From: Spirochaetota bacterium
GTDB taxonomy: Bacteria > Spirochaetota > UBA4802 > JAKQUI01
Assembly: GCA_029562645.1 (NCBI GenBank)
Contig: JAKQUI010000062.1
Span: 1-64,000 of the forward strand
Direction: 5' to 3'
Length of the DNA: 64,000 nucleotides
The position numbers were made by a program, and so were the translations under genes. Positions within the stretch are counted from its first letter, which is position 1, and the number at the start of each line of letters is the position of its first letter. The notes below the pieces were generated by a model. The model was not told where the DNA came from, did no database searches, and was given only the letters and a program-made list of their open reading frames with translations. Positions 17,851 to 27,409 of this stretch are shown here, piece after piece.

Positions 17851-18805
17851 GCCGCTGTTTCGCCTCCGGAACCATCCAGAGAAGGCCGCGCACCCGCCGC
17901 ACCGCCTGCTGCAGGGCGAGGGCCTGCGTCATGATCGAACCCGCGTGCTCGCCACTGGACAGCGCGCCGCCCGGAAAGAGCTCGCCCTGGAACCGGCGAC
18001 AGGCCTGCCGGAGGGTGAGCGCGGCATATGGGGTGATGCATTCGGGGTTCGCCTCCCGGTTGATGGCGCACACGGCGCGGCCGATCTCCATGCGAAAAAG
18101 CGTCTCGACCAGGAAACCGTAGAGCTCCTCCGGCGAGAGGATCACGCGGCAGAGCCGCTTGAGGCCTGCGGCGATCTCGTGAATGAAGACGCCCTCCTGA
18201 AGGCTTTTATAGGCGATGATGGGGGTGTTCCGCAGGGACGGGTCGGCGTGGACGCGCCGGATGAGCCCGCCGAGATCCAGGCCGCGCACGCCGAGGTTGA
18301 CGAGCGCGCATTCGGTCGTTGCGTCGGCGATAAGCGCGCAGAGCGCCTCGCAGGCCGATGCGGGGGCCGCGCGATAGCCGAAGCGCTCGGCGATTGCGGA
18401 CAGGACGCCGAGGTGCGCGGGATTGTCGTCGAAGATCGCGATTGCCGCACCTTCCGCGGTCATCGGACCCTCGAGCAAGAAGACGATGTGTTCGGCAAGG
18501 TTCTCCCGGTCGGCGATCGCGTCGGGGATCCCCAGGCGCACGAGCAGCGCGCGGTCGGATCCGGTGAGTTCGCTCGCGACGACGATGCGGCTTCCGACGG
18601 GGAGGGTGCGCGCGATCCTCTCCAGCGCCGCGCGCGACCGGTCGCACAGCTCGACCACCGCGACGCCCGGGACCGCTGGGGCGGCTCCGCGGGGACCGGC
18701 AAAATCGATGTCGCATAACGGCAGCGCAATGGCGTCGATCCCCCTTCGCGACAGGGTGTCGCGAAGGGGCGCGGGGTCCTCGGCGATGCAATAGACGGGC
18801 GTCAT
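17822..18805 (-). CDS. degenerate receiver-domain protein
   Basis: 327 residues. Residues 1-110 look like a weak receiver-like fold; residues 118-215 form a clearer receiver domain with the acidic pocket IFDDN (D126, D127) and IIAYK with K200. The phosphoacceptor position reads VNLG (N170) where active receivers have Asp, so phosphorylation is unlikely. The C-terminal 110 residues are helical with no recognised domain. It may act as a phosphorylation-independent regulator or scaffold. No kinase is adjacent. The gene converges on and overlaps the tetraheme cytochrome gene. Confidence 0.65.
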   Translation of the reverse strand: MTPVYCIAEDPAPLRDTLSRRGIDAIALPLCDIDFAGPRGAAPAVPGVAVVELCDRSRAALERIARTLPVGSRIVVASELTGSDRALLVRLGIPDAIADRENLAEHIVFLLEGPMTAEGAAIAIFDDNPAHLGVLSAIAERFGYRAAPASACEALCALIADATTECALVNLGVRGLDLGGLIRRVHADPSLRNTPIIAYKSLQEGVFIHEIAAGLKRLCRVILSPEELYGFLVETLFRMEIGRAVCAINREANPECITPYAALTLRQACRRFQGELFPGGALSSGEHAGSIMTQALALQQAVRRVRGLLWMVPEAKQRPICGLGAYI

Positions 18806-18876
18806 GGCGTATTATGTCTCATTTTCGCGCGGGCCGGTAAAATAATCAACAACAATACGCGCGCGGCGTGGCGCGC

Positions 18877-20409
18877 CTATGCGAAATTGAGCGATGCGAG
18901 AAAGCGGTCGTTGAAGTCCGGACGATCGGAAAGCTCCACGACCCGAATGCGGTCACGCGCGGCGCGCAGGCTGTCGCGAAAGGCCGCGTCGCGGCAGGCG
19001 CGCGCGGCGGCGGCCAGGCTGGTGTTTCCCGAAGCGCAATACGCGGCAACCGGGTAATCGGGGAGAAAGCCGAGTCGGCGGAAGGCGTCCATGTTCACCC
19101 GCGTCCCGAGCGTCCCGGCGACAATCACCGTCGTGATGTCGGCGGGGTCGGTTCCGGTCTCGTCGAGGAGAATGCGCGCGGCGGCGAGGCTCGCGCCCTT
19201 GGCGAGCTGGAGGTTGCGCACGTCCCGCTGGGTGATCGCGACGCCCTCCGCGATGCGTACGCGGCGCATTCCATCGCGCTCTTCGATGCGCAGGCCGGCC
19301 GGCAGGGTGCGCGGTGCTTCGGGGTCGATCCGTCCCGCGTTCGTGATCGCGCCCGTTCGCACCAAGAGCGCGGCGCAATCGACGAGCCCCGTGCCGGAGA
19401 TCCCGCGCGCGGGTCCGCCGCCCAGCACCTCGAGGTCGAACCCGTCGCCGCGCGGTTCGCAATGGACGACGGCGCCCTCGTCGGCCGTCATGCCGCATGA
19501 TATGTTCATGCCCTCCAGCGCGGGCCCCATGGCGCACGAGGTCGCCGTGACGGCGCCGTTCGCGTCGATGAGAAACATCTCGCCGTTGGTGCCCAGATCG
19601 ATAAAGAAGGCGTTCCGGTCGATCCCGTCCGCGAGCGTGAGGGCGAGACCGCCCACGAGGTCGCCGCCGAGGAAGGCCGAAGCGATGGGGAAAAAAAACG
19701 ACGTCGCATGCGCGAACGCGGGGATGAGCGGCGTCTCCTCCGGCGGGAGGGGGATGTCGCGCCATGGGGTGCGATAGGGATACGCGCCGAGCGTTTCGAC
19801 CGGGAGCCCGGCGAGGAGGTAGAGCATCACGGTATTGCCCGAAAACGCGATCGTCCGGACGGCGTCGGGGGCGATGCCCGCGTCGGCGAGGGTGCGCGCG
19901 ACGGACGTGGCGACGGCGTCACGCACGAGCCCGGCGAGGCGGCGGCGCACGCTCTCGTCGGCGGCGGCGGTGATGCGGGCGATCACGTCGTCGCCGAAGC
20001 GCCGCTGCGGGTTCAGGAAAGAGTCGGTCTCGACGGCGCGCTCCGCGTCCAGATCGGCCAGGGCGATCTTGATGGCGGTGGTGCCGATGTCCACGGCGAC
20101 CCCATAGCGCGCGCGGGGATCGAGCCTGGCCGGGGGACGGATGCGCGCGGTCGGGTCGCGATCGACATGCACGACGAGGTCGCGCGTGAGATGCGTGCGG
20201 CAGGCGAGCGCCGTTTCAATCGAGCGTCCCGCCGGTCCCTCCGCAGCGGGCATGTCCACGCGGACGGCGCATTTTCCGCAGATGCCCTTTCCCCCGCAGG
20301 GAGTGGGCGGGAACGCGCCCAGATCGGCCAGGGCGTCGATGAGGAGCGTCCCGTCGGGGAAGGCGCCGGTGCGTCCGCCCGGCAAAACGGTGAGAGTGCG
20401 GTGCGTCAT
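18877..20409 (-). CDS. corrinoid-protein reductive activator (RACo-like)
   Basis: 510 residues. The N-terminus is a plant-type [2Fe-2S] ferredoxin domain with C38, C44, C47 and C70, followed by a linker and an ASKHA-fold ATPase region (DIGTTAIKIAL and SGNTVM phosphate loops, FIDLGTNGEM, and GGGPARGISGTG). That architecture is the DUF4445/RACo family, which uses ATP to re-reduce Co(II) corrinoid to Co(I) in methyl-transfer proteins. No corrinoid protein or methyltransferase lies in this window. The ATG at 20409 is the start that gives the ferredoxin its full length. It is divergent from the GlgC/GlgD-like gene over 64 bp. Confidence 0.88.
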   Translation of the reverse strand: MTHRTLTVLPGGRTGAFPDGTLLIDALADLGAFPPTPCGGKGICGKCAVRVDMPAAEGPAGRSIETALACRTHLTRDLVVHVDRDPTARIRPPARLDPRARYGVAVDIGTTAIKIALADLDAERAVETDSFLNPQRRFGDDVIARITAAADESVRRRLAGLVRDAVATSVARTLADAGIAPDAVRTIAFSGNTVMLYLLAGLPVETLGAYPYRTPWRDIPLPPEETPLIPAFAHATSFFFPIASAFLGGDLVGGLALTLADGIDRNAFFIDLGTNGEMFLIDANGAVTATSCAMGPALEGMNISCGMTADEGAVVHCEPRGDGFDLEVLGGGPARGISGTGLVDCAALLVRTGAITNAGRIDPEAPRTLPAGLRIEERDGMRRVRIAEGVAITQRDVRNLQLAKGASLAAARILLDETGTDPADITTVIVAGTLGTRVNMDAFRRLGFLPDYPVAAYCASGNTSLAAAARACRDAAFRDSLRAARDRIRVVELSDRPDFNDRFLASLNFA

Positions 20410-20420
20410 AATTTTTTTAT

Positions 20421-20461
20421 TGATTTTTCTTCTCCAAAAATCAACCCTGATTTTTCTTCTC
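20421..20461. repeat. 14-bp direct repeat in a divergent intergenic region
   Basis: TGATTTTTCTTCTC occurs at 20421-20434 and 20448-20461 (27-base period). The first copy also forms an 8-bp stem with AAAAATCA at 20436-20443. The surrounding 64 bp are AT-rich between two divergent genes, so a regulator-binding site is plausible. Confidence 0.6.
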
Positions 20462-20473
20462 AAACGATTTTCC

Positions 20474-21628
20474 ATGGACGATGTAACCATCATAGCATAT
20501 CCCGGTTTCCGGAGCACCAGCCTCCTCTCCCTGGTGGAGGGGCGCTCGCGCTATATGGTCCCCTTCGGGGGCAAGTTCCGGGTCGTGGACTTCCTGCTCG
20601 GCGGCGCGCTCGCCTCGAACGCGCGGCGGACCATCATCTACAACAACTACGACGACGATCTCGAGGAGTACGTGGAGCGCCACGGGCCCTTCAAGGGCCA
20701 GGAGTTCCCGCGCGTGAAGGTGATGTCCCGCGAGCAGAACGATACGCGCGTGTGTTACGAGCTCATCATGGACTCGAACACCGGCTACTACATCATCTAC
20801 AACGGCGACCATCCGGCGATCATCGATTTCCCGCTGCTCATGCGGCGCTATCACGCGCTTAGAAAGAACGCCGTGCTCTTCAAACTCAAGTTCGGCGGCT
20901 CGGCCACCATGGCGCACACCTGCCTGGTGACCGACCAGGCGAGCATCCTGGCGGCCGTGAACACCGCCATCGAGGAGGGGCGCCAGTCGCCGGGGCTCTT
21001 CGAGATGATCATCAATCTCGTGCAGATCAAGGGCGTGGAGGTCAGCGAGTTTCCGGTCGAGTACTGGCCGCTCAAGCGCGTGACCGACTACTACTTCATC
21101 AACCATGCGATCTTCCGGACGCCCGACCTTTTCAATCTTCTCTTTCGGACCTCGTCGATCCAGAGCCGCATCGAGATCGAGCGGTACGCGAACCTGGGGC
21201 GCTTCGCCAATATCTCGAACGCCTACATCTCCGACGGGTGCGACATCAACGGCACCGTGACCAACTCCATCATCTTTCCGGGCGTGGTGATTGGCGAGAA
21301 ATCGATCGTGCGCGATTCCATCATCCTGCCGCACGTGCGCATCGGAGACGGGAGCACGGTCGTCCGCACCGTCATTGACGAGCGCACCGAGCCCGCGGAG
21401 ACGGGCCTGAACGTGGGGCACCGCTGCCGGGTCGGTTCGGAAGAGGAGAATATTCGCAACAGCGATTATTCGCGCACCATCTCGCGCGGGATCACGCTCA
21501 TCGGCAGGAACGCGCGTATCCAGGACGGCTCCAATATCGGCGGCGCGTGCTACGTGGCGCCCGGCGTCGTCCCCGGCGGCCCGGAGGGCCGGATCACCCT
21601 CTATAACGGGCTTTCGGTCGTCAAGTAA
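20474..21628 (+). CDS. GlgC/GlgD-like sugar-nucleotidyltransferase homologue
   Basis: 384 residues. The opening YMVPFGGKFRVVDFLLGG corresponds to the PFGGxYRxIDFxLSN block of glucose-1-phosphate adenylyltransferases, but the N-terminal glycine-rich pyrophosphorylase loop is reduced to YPGFRSTSLLSL. The C-terminal 120 residues are a left-handed beta-helix with hexapeptide repeats (IFPGVVIGEKSIVRDSII). This resembles the GlgD type, often a regulatory or inactive partner of GlgC; no GlgC is adjacent. The ATG at 20474 gives the family start. Role in glycogen metabolism is inferred. Confidence 0.75.
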   Translation: MDDVTIIAYPGFRSTSLLSLVEGRSRYMVPFGGKFRVVDFLLGGALASNARRTIIYNNYDDDLEEYVERHGPFKGQEFPRVKVMSREQNDTRVCYELIMDSNTGYYIIYNGDHPAIIDFPLLMRRYHALRKNAVLFKLKFGGSATMAHTCLVTDQASILAAVNTAIEEGRQSPGLFEMIINLVQIKGVEVSEFPVEYWPLKRVTDYYFINHAIFRTPDLFNLLFRTSSIQSRIEIERYANLGRFANISNAYISDGCDINGTVTNSIIFPGVVIGEKSIVRDSIILPHVRIGDGSTVVRTVIDERTEPAETGLNVGHRCRVGSEEENIRNSDYSRTISRGITLIGRNARIQDGSNIGGACYVAPGVVPGGPEGRITLYNGLSVVK

Positions 21629-21678
21629 CCCGCGGTGCGCCACCCATCGCGGTCGCGCTGCGCGGAGAGGGACCATCA

Positions 21679-23355
21679 ATGAAACGATTGCTCTGCGCCG
21701 TGCTCCTTTCTCTCCTGGCCGCCGGTGCGGCGCGCGCCCAGGTCGCCGTTATCCCCTACAAGGTCGAGAACCCCTCGTCGTATTTCGCGCCCTCGAACGG
21801 GGCGGAGTACGCGAAGCTGCTCGCCCTCGCGCTTGCAATCGCCAAGGAGGTCGATGTCGCCTCGCCGCGAGACACGGTGCTGGACCTGCAGCGCAATGCG
21901 ATCGATCCGCAGGGCGTGCTCACGGGCGAGGGGCTGCAGGCGCTCGCGAAGGGCGGCTATGTCGATTTTTTCCTCCTCGGGAAAATGAAAAAGACCGCGA
22001 CCGGATACGCCAGCGACAGCGTCCTGTACTCGGTGCGGGAGCGGCGCGTGGTCTCGTCGTGCGCCTCGCGCGCGAAAACGCTCGTCGGGTTGGCCGAGCG
22101 CGACGTGAAGGGCGTGTTCACCCAGTTCCGCGATCGCGCCGCCGGCGCGCCCCGGGCCTCGCGCGTCGATGCCGTGATCGTCCTGGACACCTCCTACGCC
22201 GTGCTGCGCGAATGGCGCTCCCTCATCGAGGGGGTGCAGGCCTTCGCCGGGGCGATCTCGGACAATTGGAACCTCGACACGCGGCTGAGCGTGCTGCCCT
22301 TCTCGAAACATTGCCCGCGGGTGAACCGGGCGCTCAATATCGCGACGCCCACCGGCCTTTCGAAGGCGCTGGGCGCGCTCGCCCCGAAGGGGGCGGACGG
22401 CGAGGCATGCCTCGCGGAGGCGCTTTCATTCGCCGCGCGCAGCATATCCTGGCGCGAGGGATCGACGCGCGCGATGCTTCTTGTCACCAACACCCCGATC
22501 AGGAACAAGGGATTTCTGGAGCGGCATCTCATCGCCGCCAAGCGGAAGGGCGTGCGGACCGTGACGCTGTCGCTGGGGCGGCTCTCCGCTTCCGAGACCG
22601 CCGCGGTGAAGCAGCTCGCGATTGTCGGCGGCGGGCGGCACGTGAACGCGACCTACCATCAGCGGTTGTACGATATTGACGGCAGGCCGCTCGATATCTT
22701 CCTCGAGGCCGGGCGGCTCTTCCAGTCGCGCGGATTCGAGGACTGGCGTCAGGGACTCTTCGCGAAGCGGGCGGGATCGAACACGGGATATGCCAAGCCC
22801 GACGCCGGCCTGGAGGAATTCTTTTACAGCGAGAAAAAGCGCAGCGTGGACCCGTACTCCATGGCTGAGCACTTCGGGCGGCTTTCCAAAACGCCGACCG
22901 TGAGGGCGGAGACGGTCGAGAGCAATATCGAATCAGCCCTTGTCCGGGCGGGCGGCGCCCTGCCGGTTAAGCGCGGTTCGCGTCGGGCCGCCCGGCAGCT
23001 GGGCAAGGCGTTGATTAGCGACGGGGCGGTGTCGCTCTGGGTGCGCATCACCACCGAAAAGGACCTCGCGTTTTTCAGGGAGAAATCGTCGTCCCGGTTT
23101 TTCTTTCCGCTGGGCGTGTCGCTGCAGAAGAAGGCCGACGAGCCGTACGGCTTCGCGATTAATTCCGAGCGGATGGTCACGAACATCACCGCGGATTTCG
23201 TCCCGGATGTCGTGAGCGCGAAGTTGGGCGACATGGTGAAGAACCCCGCGGCCTTCATGGGGAAAGGCCTGTTTCGGCCGCCGGTGTGGTTCATCACCGT
23301 GAAGGTCGAGGAGTTCGAGGGCGAAACGCGGGGCACGGACATCCGGGACCGCTGA
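21679..23355 (+). CDS. exported VWA-like protein
   Basis: 558 residues with a signal peptide ending at GAARA. An N-terminal segment (about 20-150) resembles the LpoB/CsgG-type fold that handles accessory ligands. The middle (about 160-320) begins with AVIVLDTSYAVLREW, a VWA-like strand and loop; the MIDAS motif is DxSxx rather than a clean DxSxS, so metal binding is uncertain. The C-terminal third is unassigned. GGAGAGGGA lies 6 bases before the ATG. Function unknown; a periplasmic or surface role is likely. Confidence 0.6.
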   Translation: MKRLLCAVLLSLLAAGAARAQVAVIPYKVENPSSYFAPSNGAEYAKLLALALAIAKEVDVASPRDTVLDLQRNAIDPQGVLTGEGLQALAKGGYVDFFLLGKMKKTATGYASDSVLYSVRERRVVSSCASRAKTLVGLAERDVKGVFTQFRDRAAGAPRASRVDAVIVLDTSYAVLREWRSLIEGVQAFAGAISDNWNLDTRLSVLPFSKHCPRVNRALNIATPTGLSKALGALAPKGADGEACLAEALSFAARSISWREGSTRAMLLVTNTPIRNKGFLERHLIAAKRKGVRTVTLSLGRLSASETAAVKQLAIVGGGRHVNATYHQRLYDIDGRPLDIFLEAGRLFQSRGFEDWRQGLFAKRAGSNTGYAKPDAGLEEFFYSEKKRSVDPYSMAEHFGRLSKTPTVRAETVESNIESALVRAGGALPVKRGSRRAARQLGKALISDGAVSLWVRITTEKDLAFFREKSSSRFFFPLGVSLQKKADEPYGFAINSERMVTNITADFVPDVVSAKLGDMVKNPAAFMGKGLFRPPVWFITVKVEEFEGETRGTDIRDR

Positions 23356-23388
23356 TAGGGCAGCCGATTACATATTTGAAAAAAATTT

Positions 23389-23418
23389 TTGATCGATTAA
23401 CGCCTGCGTGATTAATTA
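23389..23418 (+). promoter_or_regulatory. candidate promoter of clpB
   Basis: TTGATC (23389-23394), a 17-18 base spacer and TTAATT/TAATTA (23412-23418) stand in an AT-rich gap upstream of clpB. I see no CIRCE element. The match is weak. Confidence 0.3.
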
Positions 23419-23470
23419 CTCCCCGTTATCCTGAACACCGATAGCAGAACTGTTGTGCGGAGGAAGACCC

Positions 23471-26053
23471 ATGCGGATGGACAAACTCACACTCAAGGCG
23501 CAGGACATTTTGCAGTCCGCGCAGAACATAGCGACGAACAGCAACCATTACGAGATCCAGCCCGAGCACCTGCTCAAGGCGCTCATCGACCAGGAGGGCG
23601 GGATCTTCCAGACCGTCGCGCAGAAGATGGGCGTGCATGCATTTGACCTGGCCACGGAGACCGATAAGGCGCTCGCGAGCCTGCCGCGGCAGGTGGGCGC
23701 GGGTCCCGGCGGCGGCGTCATGTCGGCCTCGATGCGCGATGTTTTGAACGAGGCGTGGAACGAGGCGGTGCGCCTCAAGGACGAGTACCTGAGCACCGAA
23801 CACATCATCCTTGCCCTTGCCGCGAAGGGCGATTCGGCGGCGCGGAAGATCCTGAACGCCCATGGCTTCACGAAGGACCGGGTCCTCAAGGTCCTCATGG
23901 ACATCCGCGGGTCCAAGCGCGCGACCGACGAGAACGCCGAGGAGAAGTACGACGCTCTGGAGCGCTACAGCCGCGATCTCACGAAGTTCGCGCGCATGAA
24001 CAAGCTCGATCCCGTGATCGGGCGCGACGAGGAGATACGGCGCGTGATGCAGGTCCTTACGCGGCGCACCAAGAACAATCCGGTGCTCATCGGCGAGCCG
24101 GGCGTCGGGAAGACGGCCATCGTTGAGGGGCTCGCGCAGCGGATCATCGACGGGGACGTGCCGGAGAACCTCAAGGGCAAGCGTCTGGTTGCGTTGGATA
24201 TGGGCGCGCTCATCGCCGGGGCGAAGTTCCGCGGCGAGTTCGAGGAGCGCCTCAAGGCGGTGATCACCGAGGTGGAGGAGGCCGGGGGCGAGGTGATCCT
24301 CTTCATCGACGAGCTGCACACGCTGGTGGGCGCGGGCGCGGCCGAGGGGTCGATGGACGCTTCCAATATGCTCAAGCCCGCCCTTGCGCGCGGGGAGCTG
24401 CGCTGCATCGGTGCGACCACGCTGAACGAATACCAGAAATACATCGAGAAGGACAAGGCGCTCGAGCGGCGCTTTCAGCCGGTCTTCACCAAGGAGCCGA
24501 GCGTGGAGGACACCGTGGCCATCCTGCGCGGCCTCAAGGAGAAATACGAGGTGCACCACGGGGTGCGGATCGCCGATTCGGCCGTGGTGGCCGCGGCGAT
24601 GCTCTCGGACCGCTACATCACCGACCGTTTCCTCCCCGACAAGGCGGTGGACCTCATCGACGAGGCGGCCTCCGTCATCAAGATGGAGATCGACTCGATG
24701 CCCATCGAGATCGACGAGATCGAGCGAAAGATACGCCAGCTTACCATCGAGCGTGAGGCCGTGAAGAAGGAGAAGGACGCCGCGTCGAAGGAGCGGCTGG
24801 CGAAGATCGAGGAGGAGCTCGCGAACCTGAACGAGAAGAAGAACGAGCTCGTGGGGCAGTGGAAGAATGAGAAGAACGTGATCACGCAGATCCGCCAGAT
24901 CAAGGAGTCGATCGAGCAGCTGCGCATCGAGGAGCAGAAGGCCGAGCGCGAGGGGAACCTCAACCGCGTGGCCGAGATACGCTACGGAAAGATCACCGAG
25001 CTCGAGAAGCGCATGGCCGAGCTCAACAAGAAGCTCGCGGAGATGCAGAAGGATCGCTCGCTCCTGAAAGAAGAGGTGACCGAGCAGGAGATCGCCGAGG
25101 TGGTCTCGCGCTGGACGGGCATCCCCGTAAGCCGGATGCTCGAGGGCGAGATGGAGAAGCTCCTGCGGATGGAGTCGTACATCCAGAAGCGCGTGGTGGG
25201 GCAGGACGAGGCGATCACCGCGATCGCCGACGCCGTGCGTCGTTCGCGCTCGGGGATGCAGGAGCCGAACCGGCCCATCGGGACCTTCATTTTCCTGGGG
25301 CCCACGGGCGTGGGAAAGACCGAGACCGCGAAGGCCGTGGCCGAGTTCATGTTCAATGACGAGCGCGCGGTCATCCGGATCGACATGTCGGAATACATGG
25401 AGAAGCACGCGGTCGCGCGGCTCATCGGGGCGCCGCCCGGCTACGTGGGCTACGAGGAGGGCGGGCAGCTCACCGAGGCGGTGCGGCGGCGTCCCTATGC
25501 GGTGATCCTCTTCGACGAGATCGAGAAGGCGCACCACGAGGTGTTCAATATCTTCCTGCAGATCCTGGACGAGGGACGGCTCACCGACGCGAAGGGGCGC
25601 ACGGTGGATTTCCGCAACGCGCTCATCATCATGACCTCGAACATCGGCACCGTCTACATCAGCGATGCGAGTGTTCCCATGGAGAAGCGCCAGCAGGGCG
25701 TGTTCGAGGAGCTTAAAATGCAGTTCAAGCCGGAGTTTCTCAATCGGGTGGACGAGATCATCATCTTTAATCCGCTCACGAAGGAGAACATCAGGAACAT
25801 TGTGAAGCTGCAGCTTGCGATGCTCGCGCGGCGGCTCAAGGAGCAGCGGAACATCGCGATCGAGGTCACCAAGCGGGCGGTGGATTTTCTGGTGGAGACC
25901 GGCTTCGATCCGCAGTACGGCGCCCGGCCGCTGAAGCGCGCGATCCAGAGGCACATCCTGAACCCCATGTCGGTGAAGCTCCTCGGGAGCGAGATTGCCG
26001 CCGACGCCTCGGTGAAGATCGACAGCGACGGTAAATCGGTAATCTTCGGTTGA
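23471..26053 (+). CDS. clpB: protein-disaggregating chaperone ClpB
   Basis: 860 residues, the usual length. Two N-terminal repeats (1-150), first AAA+ domain with GEPGVGKT (208-215), a charged middle coiled coil (about 410-530) and second AAA+ domain with GPTGVGKT (610-617). The middle coiled coil distinguishes ClpB from ClpA/ClpC. With DnaK it extracts polypeptides from aggregates. The ATG at 23471 is preceded by GGAGGAAGACCC; an upstream TTG is open but poorer. The stop codon lies inside the promoter of the next gene. Confidence 0.97.
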   Translation: MRMDKLTLKAQDILQSAQNIATNSNHYEIQPEHLLKALIDQEGGIFQTVAQKMGVHAFDLATETDKALASLPRQVGAGPGGGVMSASMRDVLNEAWNEAVRLKDEYLSTEHIILALAAKGDSAARKILNAHGFTKDRVLKVLMDIRGSKRATDENAEEKYDALERYSRDLTKFARMNKLDPVIGRDEEIRRVMQVLTRRTKNNPVLIGEPGVGKTAIVEGLAQRIIDGDVPENLKGKRLVALDMGALIAGAKFRGEFEERLKAVITEVEEAGGEVILFIDELHTLVGAGAAEGSMDASNMLKPALARGELRCIGATTLNEYQKYIEKDKALERRFQPVFTKEPSVEDTVAILRGLKEKYEVHHGVRIADSAVVAAAMLSDRYITDRFLPDKAVDLIDEAASVIKMEIDSMPIEIDEIERKIRQLTIEREAVKKEKDAASKERLAKIEEELANLNEKKNELVGQWKNEKNVITQIRQIKESIEQLRIEEQKAEREGNLNRVAEIRYGKITELEKRMAELNKKLAEMQKDRSLLKEEVTEQEIAEVVSRWTGIPVSRMLEGEMEKLLRMESYIQKRVVGQDEAITAIADAVRRSRSGMQEPNRPIGTFIFLGPTGVGKTETAKAVAEFMFNDERAVIRIDMSEYMEKHAVARLIGAPPGYVGYEEGGQLTEAVRRRPYAVILFDEIEKAHHEVFNIFLQILDEGRLTDAKGRTVDFRNALIIMTSNIGTVYISDASVPMEKRQQGVFEELKMQFKPEFLNRVDEIIIFNPLTKENIRNIVKLQLAMLARRLKEQRNIAIEVTKRAVDFLVETGFDPQYGARPLKRAIQRHILNPMSVKLLGSEIAADASVKIDSDGKSVIFG

Positions 26054-26078
26054 CTTCTTCCCGATAAATAAGTATACT
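26050..26078 (+). promoter_or_regulatory. promoter of the outer-membrane protein gene at 26135
   Basis: TTGACT (26050-26055), a 17-base spacer and TATACT (26073-26078). The -35 box contains the clpB stop codon. Confidence 0.65.
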
Positions 26079-26089
26079 CATGGGGTTGT

Positions 26090-26118
26090 AGGGGGCGTGC
26101 CGCAAACGCGCCCCCTTT
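26090..26118 (+). terminator. stem-loop after clpB, in the leader of the next gene
   Basis: AGGGGGCGTG (26090-26099) pairs with CGCGCCCCCT (26107-26116, one T-G wobble), loop CCGCAAA, followed by only two further T. It may end clpB transcription, but it also begins a few bases after the start site expected from the promoter at 26050-26078, so it would be the 5' stem of the downstream message. Confidence 0.5.
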
Positions 26119-26134
26119 GCAAGAGGCATGCTTG

Positions 26135-27394
26135 ATGATTATGCGATGTGTCGTACGCTCGTGGTGTGTCGTTGTGTTGGTTGGCCTGCTTGCGTCCGTC
26201 GCCGGCGCGTCGACGACCGTGAAGATATCGCCCGATCCAGCTCTCTCAGGGTTTGGTGCAACGATAGACACCACTGCAGCAGAGAAGCAATTTGCGAAAT
26301 ACATCGACACCTTTTTTGAAAAGAACCGGCTGGTGTTTCCCAGCGGCCTCGCAATGGTTAACACACTAGGCTACCCGATCGGAAAATCGTACATTGGTCA
26401 GTTCCCTTCGTTCGAATTCGGCACCGCCGCCGGTTTGGGGGTGTTTCAGCGCCATCGGCAGGACGATTACACCGACACCAATCCCACCATGCCCGGTGGG
26501 GGGGCAAACGGCGGTTTTCATATCGGGACCGGCATTACCGATGACCTGGATATTATCTTGAAGTTCTTTTCCTTGAATTGGGTGTATCGCGTCGACGAGA
26601 CCTTTGAGAATCAGGGCGACACGACGCAGTTCATCTTTTACGCAAAGGACATCAATTTCTATTCTTTTGGCGCGAAGCTTCGCTACAATATCATCGATCC
26701 GATGTCGCTCGTACCGTTTGTGCTGAAATTCGGCGGTGTCACCGTTGGCTGCGGGCTGGATTATTTCAGGATGACGGCGAATACCAGCATGGATATCACC
26801 GATACCCGGGACGTGTCGGTGGACATTCTCGGAACGAATTATTCGACATCCGCCGTTGCGAATTATTCAAGCGATGTCACTTTTACTGCGGATATCGTGT
26901 CGGTGACGCCAGAGATTTTCGTCTATGCGGATTTATTCTATTTTATAACGCTGTATACCGGCCCCTCCTGCTCTTTCAACTGGGGCTCGCTAAATTTCAA
27001 AATGGATGGAGCCGGTTCGCTGGCCAATAGCGCGACTATCGGCGGTATCGTTCCGGCGAATACTCAGCTCGCCACCATGACCATCGTCTCCGACTACAAG
27101 ATGGGCCCCTACTTCGTGATCCCCAAGTGGGTGGTGGGCGCGGAGTTCAACTTCTGGGTGCTCAAATTGCAGGCCGAGGTGTCGATGGCGCTCACCGGCA
27201 CCAACACCGACATCGCCGACAGCATGATGGCGCAGGTGGGCGTACGCTTTCATTTCCAGGGCGACAAGGAGCCGAAGCGCAGCGACGACGATTACGAGGA
27301 GCGCGTGAAAAAGCGCGATGAAAGGAAAAAGAAGGAAAAGCGCCCGCTGGACCGGAACCGCAAGTACGAGTTCATCGAGGATTATATCCACTGA
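26135..27394 (+). CDS. outer-membrane beta-barrel protein with charged C-terminal tail
   Basis: 419 residues. A signal peptide (about 1-25, ending near SVAGA) is followed by long amphipathic strands rich in Y, F, G, T and N (about 60-370), typical of an outer-membrane barrel. The last 45 residues are very highly charged (KEPKRSDDDYEERVKKRDER) and end in IEDYIH, which is not a normal barrel C-terminus, so the tail may lie in the periplasm after the final strand. Surface proteins of this size exist in Leptospira, but I cannot place it in a named family. AGAGG precedes the ATG at 26135 by 9 bases. It converges with the next gene. Confidence 0.6.
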   Translation: MIMRCVVRSWCVVVLVGLLASVAGASTTVKISPDPALSGFGATIDTTAAEKQFAKYIDTFFEKNRLVFPSGLAMVNTLGYPIGKSYIGQFPSFEFGTAAGLGVFQRHRQDDYTDTNPTMPGGGANGGFHIGTGITDDLDIILKFFSLNWVYRVDETFENQGDTTQFIFYAKDINFYSFGAKLRYNIIDPMSLVPFVLKFGGVTVGCGLDYFRMTANTSMDITDTRDVSVDILGTNYSTSAVANYSSDVTFTADIVSVTPEIFVYADLFYFITLYTGPSCSFNWGSLNFKMDGAGSLANSATIGGIVPANTQLATMTIVSDYKMGPYFVIPKWVVGAEFNFWVLKLQAEVSMALTGTNTDIADSMMAQVGVRFHFQGDKEPKRSDDDYEERVKKRDERKKKEKRPLDRNRKYEFIEDYIH

Positions 27395-27409
27395 CCGCGC
27401 GTCACGCCG

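Noticed and set aside
23420-23429. CCCCGTTA-like heat-shock -10 before clpB
   Set aside because: No matching -35 at the right distance and no CIRCE repeat.
23426-25954. Long open frame opposite clpB (842 codons)
   Set aside because: Same reason: a GC artefact antisense to clpB, composed of low-complexity H/R/L-rich translation.
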